From: Laburnicola sp. R22_1
Lineage: Eukaryota > Ascomycota > Dothideomycetes > Pleosporales > Didymosphaeriaceae
Assembly (NCBI GenBank): GCA_014281115.1
Contig: JACONQ010000016.1
Coordinates: forward strand, 2,170,001-2,234,000
Length of the DNA stretch: 64,000 nucleotides
Direction of reading: 5' to 3'
The notes below the pieces were generated by a model. The model ran no database searches, had not been told where the DNA came from, and saw only the letters and a program-made list of their open reading frames with translations. Positions 59,123-64,000 of the stretch are shown one piece after another; the first letter of the stretch is position 1; the number at the start of each line of letters is the position of its first letter. Both the position numbers and the translations under genes were made by a program.

Positions 59123-61610
59123 TCATTCTCCCGCGCTGGGCCCACGGATTCTGCGGTTCAGGCTTGCGCTCCGGCCAAGCGGGAAGCTGCCTCCTATCGA
59201 GTTGCGGTTCGAGAACTGCGTCCTGGACACCGGGTCGCGCGGATGGTGCTTTTCGTACGCGGAGGAAGCTGGATGGTCAAGCCCGTACTGGCGGCTGCTA
59301 TCGCGCTCTCTATACTGGAGGTTGTTTTCGTTGCCGGTTCCAGTCACGGTCGGCCGCCGTCCGAACGTGGTTTGAAGGGCAGGTGAAGGTTGCAAGTCAG
59401 GCATCGGTTCCCGCGATGTATATTCTCTGCTAAACCGGCTCTTGGGCGCTGATCGGATGTCGCGAAAGTCAGTCACGGCTCGCGAAGGCGCTCGTAACGT
59501 CGGTTCATCGTCCTCGGGCTCTGCATTTCGACGTGCTCGGTATAAGCTGGTTCCTGCCCGCTCAAAACGAGACGGCGCCTGCAGTTGTGATGGCGTCGGC
59601 GGCTCCTGACTTGCTTCGCGCCTAGCCTGTATACTGGTCCGACGTGCTTCAATACGGCTCATCGCCCTGCTAGGACTGAATCGCGGTAGAACGTCGCTCT
59701 CTGGCTCGATACTTTGACGAATGGATGGGGACTCCCCGTTGATTTGCAGACTGGGCCGACGAGATGGAGCAGCAGCCGAGGTTCTGTTGACTGCCGGGCT
59801 GGCAATACTTGACTTGGTGTCGCCCAAGGCAATGCAGAGTTCGGTCAAACTTCGACAGCTGGAGATACAGTCAGCGTAGTTCAAGGGATGGGATTAGGTA
59901 CCTGTCTCAGCCAGTGCGAGGAAACCTTCTTGCGTCACCGCGGCAGCTGAAACACATCCAATTCGTACCAGGCTTACTCACATATTGTCCGCTTTGCGCC
60001 GGACGTTGCGGTCAGGCATGGATGCGCCGCCAAGAATCGAACTAGTAGAGTGAAAGGTGCCTTGCGGGCCCCCGCTGCCAGTCAATTCGGCCAGCGCGAG
60101 TGCCTCTGATGCGGTCGCCTCGAGGACGCGGTAGACGGTGGGTGCGGTATGCTGCTTTGCCTTGGCTAGCGCTTCGCTCAAGAGGGGGTGGACCTTGCTT
60201 GGCATAGCGGCGGGCGCGGCGGAGTCGGACGACGGCTTCCTATGCTGGTGTGGGGACGACGAGACGGTGGTGATGGAAGTGTTTGCTGTCCGTGGGCGGT
60301 CAGCAGAGGCTTGAGCGACTACGGCACCGGAGGTAGCTGGTATTTTGCCACCCATCTCTAGGCGCTGCAACCTTGTCTTGATATTGTCAAGGTCATCCCA
60401 TACGGACGTAGCGTTGCCGGTGCTGCCGTGGGACTCCGTACTATCAACCTGAGCGGTTTCGGGATTGTCGCGTGAAGAGGAGTAGTAGTGTAAATTTGAG
60501 GGTTTGAATGTCCCTGTGCGGTTGGGTGGTGTGTACAGTGCCTCAGGCTGCGAAGGACGCCTTGCAACGCTGTCAAGGAACTCTTGTGGTGACAATTCTG
60601 CGTCTTTTGGACGCACAGCAAAAGATCGCTTTGGCGAAAGCTCGTGCAGACGTGAGCGCTGTGTCTCGCTCGGGTTGGCTGGTGTCAGCGGTGTCGGCTC
60701 CCGCGTGTTTCGCGTTGAGGGCAAGAATGACGACCTGCGGTACTGGTTTCCAGTCTGCGTGTCAATTGCGCCCGGGATTCTGGTACCGTTTGCCCTAGAA
60801 GCACCGGATGTCGCTGGTGAATTTGAAGAAACGACGGACGGCAGTGATTGCCGATTGCTTGCGCGCGCAATGCGTGACTAGGGTTCAGAGTTAGTGTTAA
60901 TTGTGCCGCCCACAGCGAATTAGGGAGTGTGCAAAAATGGAGCGGACTCGTACCCTGTCGGAACGCGTGGTGATGTTCGTCGCAGCGTCTCTCGTGGCAT
61001 TGTCTTCTGCAATATGTAAAAACAGGTCCTCCCCGCCATCGGCGCCTGGAGCATCGGCGTCTCCATGGCGACTGCTTGCGGCGGGCGTGAAGCTGAACCG
61101 GCTGCGCGTGGGCGCATCGTAGTCGGAGGAGCTTTCCCGGGCCATGGTGGCGGCCTGGGTGGACTGCTGGCGAGTGAAGGTTGCTGTGTCGTATTCACGC
61201 GCGCTGCTGCCAGACGCAGCTGGCGACACGAGGCCGAGTCGTTGAAGGCGTACCGGGGGGCCCTGCGAGGTGTCTACACCATTGGAACTGAACGAAGCTG
61301 GGGGTCGCCGCGTTCCTGGCGAGCGCACGTCGGTGCTGTTGTGGGCGGCGTGTTGGGGAGAGGAGGAGGCCGGCGCTGCTGGCGCTGCTGGTGCTGCTGG
61401 CGACGAGGCGTGCGAGTCTGGCGTGCGCGTCGGGTTGGTGGCCCGTCGAGAGCGCGGAGGCTGAGGCGTGCCCGCGGAGCTGGACGAGGGCAGGCGCAGC
61501 AGCGTGCGAGTCCCGGGCGAGGAGTGAAAGGTGTGGATGCGCGAATGTTTGGGTGTTGTCGTCTGCGCGTCAGCAACACTGTGAGGTTGGCGCGCCGCTC
61601 GAGAGTCCAT
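59123..61610 (-). CDS. Conserved fungal disordered protein, 762 aa
   Basis: Three exons: 61,610-60,954, 60,877-59,982 and 59,858-59,123. I take the intron between the last two as 123 nt, because it joins RRKADN to ICRSLTELCIALG in frame. A shorter alternative exon between them does not keep frame. Most of the protein is low in complexity (S, P, T, R, A). Islands of order are SPQEFLDSVARRPSQPEALY, SVWDDLDNIKTRLQRLEMGG (a short coiled coil) with a following RPRTANTSITTVSSSP, and MPSKVHPLLSEALAKAKQ. To my memory, similar proteins are annotated in Aspergillus under the misleading name LPXTG-motif cell wall anchor domain protein. Function is unknown. No signal peptide, no membrane segment. The first in-frame ATG is 61,610; the frame extends 12 bases further but starts with GTG. 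Confidence 0.75.
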
Positions 61611-62492
61611 AGCGCCGGGCACCGATCAGAGCTTTTAGCTGAACTACAGCTGGCAGAAAACCATGACCGCTGCCGCCAGACCTTCTGTTCACGATGGAGG
61701 AGCAGCTATACCGGCCGAGGGCTGTGCACTGCCAGCATTTACAGAGTCGTGGGTTCCATGTCCCAAGATCCCCAGCCATCCACCATCCGCAAGCTAAGCC
61801 TGTCCGGCCTGCACGAGACACCACAAGTCACAGCCGGCGTGCTGTCGCCATCGCTTATGACGTGCAGCAGCGGGCTTTCCCGAGTCTACGCCGTGTCCGT
61901 GACGGCCTAGAGAATGGCTGCTGAGCATTCAAAACTGCCACCATGGCTCTGAGCGTGCTCCTACCTACTTCCAGCGCCTGAAAGCAAACCGCGTAGCATT
62001 TTACCGGATACGAAGTGCAATCTCGGTCCTCTCCCATCCATGACCCCACAATCCTTAATTTTGGGCCATCTCTGCATTGCATGCGCGTCCTGTTCCCCAA
62101 CCAAGATCCTTGATGTAGCTTACAATCCTGAGCAATCAGGAGTAAGATCATCGCAACCTTTTGGTATACATGAATCTACATACTTTTGCTCCTGCGGCCC
62201 ATCCCAACATTTTCACTTTATACCCACATGCCACGGCGGCTTTTGAAACATCATCCCACCATAGAGTTTGACTCAGCCTGCGCAATGGCCAACAGGCGCC
62301 ATAGCAACCACGAGGCGAGTCGCGGAGCATTGCCCGTTAGCGCGGTGAATTCAGACGCTAGTTTTTGCACGTGACCCCTCTTGCGGACTCGGCAGAACTA
62401 TTCCCCGCGCGCCTTCCCGTTAGATGGAAAGTTTCAAGCTCGTCATTCCACCTCCGCATCCGCAATCTCTCTCACAACCCGTAACCGCCAAC
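61611..62492. promoter_or_regulatory. Divergent promoter between the disordered-protein gene and SNW1
   Basis: 882 bases between two start codons pointing apart. Short overlapping open stretches only. No specific site is assigned. Confidence 0.5.
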
Positions 62493-64000
62493 ATGTCTGT
62501 CGCGACGCTCTCCAAGTCTCTGCCGAAACCGAAATATACTGGCGAAGAGGAGGAACTACGCGACAGCCACCACGCTCCTACACGTCCACCGCCCAACTTG
62601 TCCATCGCGAAACGCCAGAACGGCCCGCCTCCGTATGGCCAGCGCGCAGGATGGCGGCCGCGAACCGCAGAGGTGAGTTTGAAAGATGGCGCCAGAGAAG
62701 GAGAATGCTTTGCTAATGTGTATGTTGCGCAGGACTTTGGCGATGGCGGAGCGTTTCCCGAGGTTGCTATCGCGCAGTATCCACTCGACATGGGGAAGAA
62801 AGGGACTGCGAGCACATCGAATGCGCTCGCGATGCGCGTCGACCAGGAGGGAAAAACGAAATACGATGAGATTGCCAGGAGAGGCCACAGCGAGTCGAGG
62901 ATAGTGCAGGCCAGTTTCAAAGACCTCATACCGCTACGACAACAGGCAAACGCTGGGGAATTAGATTTGGAGCGACCAAGTCAAGAGATGGTGCAGGCCA
63001 CTAAGGAGCGGACACAAGATGCGCTCAACGCGCTGATTGCCGGCCAGACCGCGGCACAGCGGCCGAAGATGGTCAAAGGTCGCGCAAAAGACGAGCCTAC
63101 GTTTGTCCGATACACCCCGACCGCACAGATGGGCGAGGCGCAAGGAAAGACGCGTATTCTCAAGATTCAACAGCGGCAGATGGATCCGATGGAACCGCCA
63201 AAGTTCAAGCATAAACGCATCCCACGAGGCCCTCCCTCACCTCCACCGCCGGTCCTCCATTCGCCTCCACGGAAGCTCACCGCTGAAGACCAGGAAATGT
63301 GGAAGATCCCTCCTCCCATTTCGAACTGGAAGAATCCCAAGGGTTATACCGTGCCTCTGGACAAGCGTCTCGCTGCCGACGGCCGAGGACTGCAGGACGT
63401 GACCATAAACGACAAATTCGCTCAATTTGGTGAAGCGCTCCAGGCGGCAGACCGACATGCCCGTGAAGAAGTCAAGCAGCGTGCTTTGATGCAGCAGCGG
63501 CTTGCCGAGAAAGAGAAGCTGCAAAAGGAGGAGCATCTTCGAAACCTGGCACGACAGGCGCGTGAAGAGCGCGCGAACACATCCCGTCGCCGCTCTGGCA
63601 GCTATTCCGACTCGGAAACTGACCCGGAAGACGAAGCGGTCCGAAGGCGTGAGGAAGCGCGAAAGGAACGCCGTCAAGAATTCCAGCGTGAACTGCGGCA
63701 GTCGAAGATGGGTACTGAACGGAAGCTCCAGATGCTTGCCCGAGAACAAAACCGCGACATTTCGGAGAAGGTCGCTCTTGGTCTTGCTAAACCGACGCAG
63801 AGTGCCGATTCGATGTACGACTCACGGTTGTTTAACCAGAGCAGTGGCTTCGACGCCGGGTTCAATGAGGATCAGGCTTACGACAAACCGCTTTTCGCCG
63901 CACAGGATGCCATCAGCAGCATCTATCGTCCGAGCGTGCAGCAAGACGACGAAGGAGACGGAGCTGCTACCTACGACCGGATTACGAAGAGCAGTAAATT
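62493..64000 (+). CDS. SNW1/SKIP splicing factor Prp45, partial at right edge
   Basis: A spliceosome component needed for the second splicing step, also a transcription co-regulator in other eukaryotes. Exons: 62,493-62,672 and 62,733 to beyond 64,000. The intron is 60 nt (GTGAGT..GCTAAT..GCAG). The start is MSVATLSKSLPKPKYTGEEE. Family motifs are GDGGAFPEVAIAQYPLDMG, QYPLDMGKK, RPSQEMVQATKERTQDALNA, RYTP, EPPKFKHKRIPRGPPSPPPP, and the name-giving SNWKN in PPPISNWKNPKGYTVPLDKR near residue 257. A long charged coiled coil (REEVKQRALMQQRLAEKEK) and the DSMYDSRLFNQ region follow, where the window ends. The remaining C-terminus, perhaps 80-100 residues, is missing. Confidence 0.95.
   Translation, partial: MSVATLSKSLPKPKYTGEEEELRDSHHAPTRPPPNLSIAKRQNGPPPYGQRAGWRPRTAEVSLKDGAREGECFANVYVAQDFGDGGAFPEVAIAQYPLDMGKKGTASTSNALAMRVDQEGKTKYDEIARRGHSESRIVQASFKDLIPLRQQANAGELDLERPSQEMVQATKERTQDALNALIAGQTAAQRPKMVKGRAKDEPTFVRYTPTAQMGEAQGKTRILKIQQRQMDPMEPPKFKHKRIPRGPPSPPPPVLHSPPRKLTAEDQEMWKIPPPISNWKNPKGYTVPLDKRLAADGRGLQDVTINDKFAQFGEALQAADRHAREEVKQRALMQQRLAEKEKLQKEEHLRNLARQAREERANTSRRRSGSYSDSETDPEDEAVRRREEARKERRQEFQRELRQSKMGTERKLQMLAREQNRDISEKVALGLAKPTQSADSMYDSRLFNQSSGFDAGFNEDQAYDKPLFAAQDAISSIYRPSVQQDDEGDGAATYDRITKSSK

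Noticed and set aside
59859..59981. Extra small exon (AAVTQEGFLALAET frame) in the 762-aa gene
   Set aside because: It cannot be joined in phase to both neighbours, while removing the whole 123 nt gives ADN-ICRSLTELC in frame.

Overview
This looks like about 64 kb of nuclear DNA from a filamentous ascomycete (Pezizomycotina). Coding genes carry short GT..AG introns with CTRAY-like branch sites. The families are typical of that group: Zn2Cys6 regulator, HET domain, Helo-like/ankyrin protein, GH3 beta-glucosidase, polyketide synthase and MFS relics. Large AT-rich, TA-dominated blocks look like repeat-induced point mutation (RIP). A Dothideomycete is my best guess, but nothing here fixes the class. 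The window has two halves with different character.

Accessory half, about 1-22,000. It is a patchwork of RIP-degraded transposons (1-2,750 and 5,384-15,050) and islands of normal GC holding broken genes. The transposons are a Copia gag relic; a Copia-like LTR split by a 5.5 kb hAT element whose TIRs and 8-bp target duplication are still readable; and a Fot1/Pogo-type element with a mutated DDE transposase. The gene islands hold an MFS drug/toxin-efflux-type transporter with two nonsense codons, an FSH-type serine hydrolase fragment joined to the KR-ACP tail of a reducing polyketide synthase, an ABCA-type transporter with an internal deletion, and an apparently intact Zn2Cys6 regulator. Together these look like the remains of a secondary-metabolite gene cluster taken apart by transposons, deletion and RIP.

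Middle, about 22,000-31,000. A six-exon Helo-like/ankyrin protein whose C-terminus is a near-perfect 9-residue (27-bp) repeat, a 947-aa protein of unknown function, and an F-box-like/ankyrin protein.

Core half, about 31,000-64,000. Mostly intact housekeeping genes: MOT1 (Snf2-family remover of TBP, with a 5-nt first coding exon), an unrecognised 632-aa protein, a small unknown 114-aa protein, complex I subunit NDUFS5, a FHA-forkhead transcription factor, a secreted GH3 beta-glucosidase, a HET-domain protein, a 762-aa disordered fungal protein, and the 5' part of the SNW1/PRP45 splicing factor running off the right edge. A pair of dispersed, partly RIPed repeat copies (54,221-56,410) sits between the beta-glucosidase and HET genes. 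I saw no rRNA, tRNA or CRISPR. All exon joins were made by eye from reading frame and splice motifs and have not been tested against transcripts or database searches.
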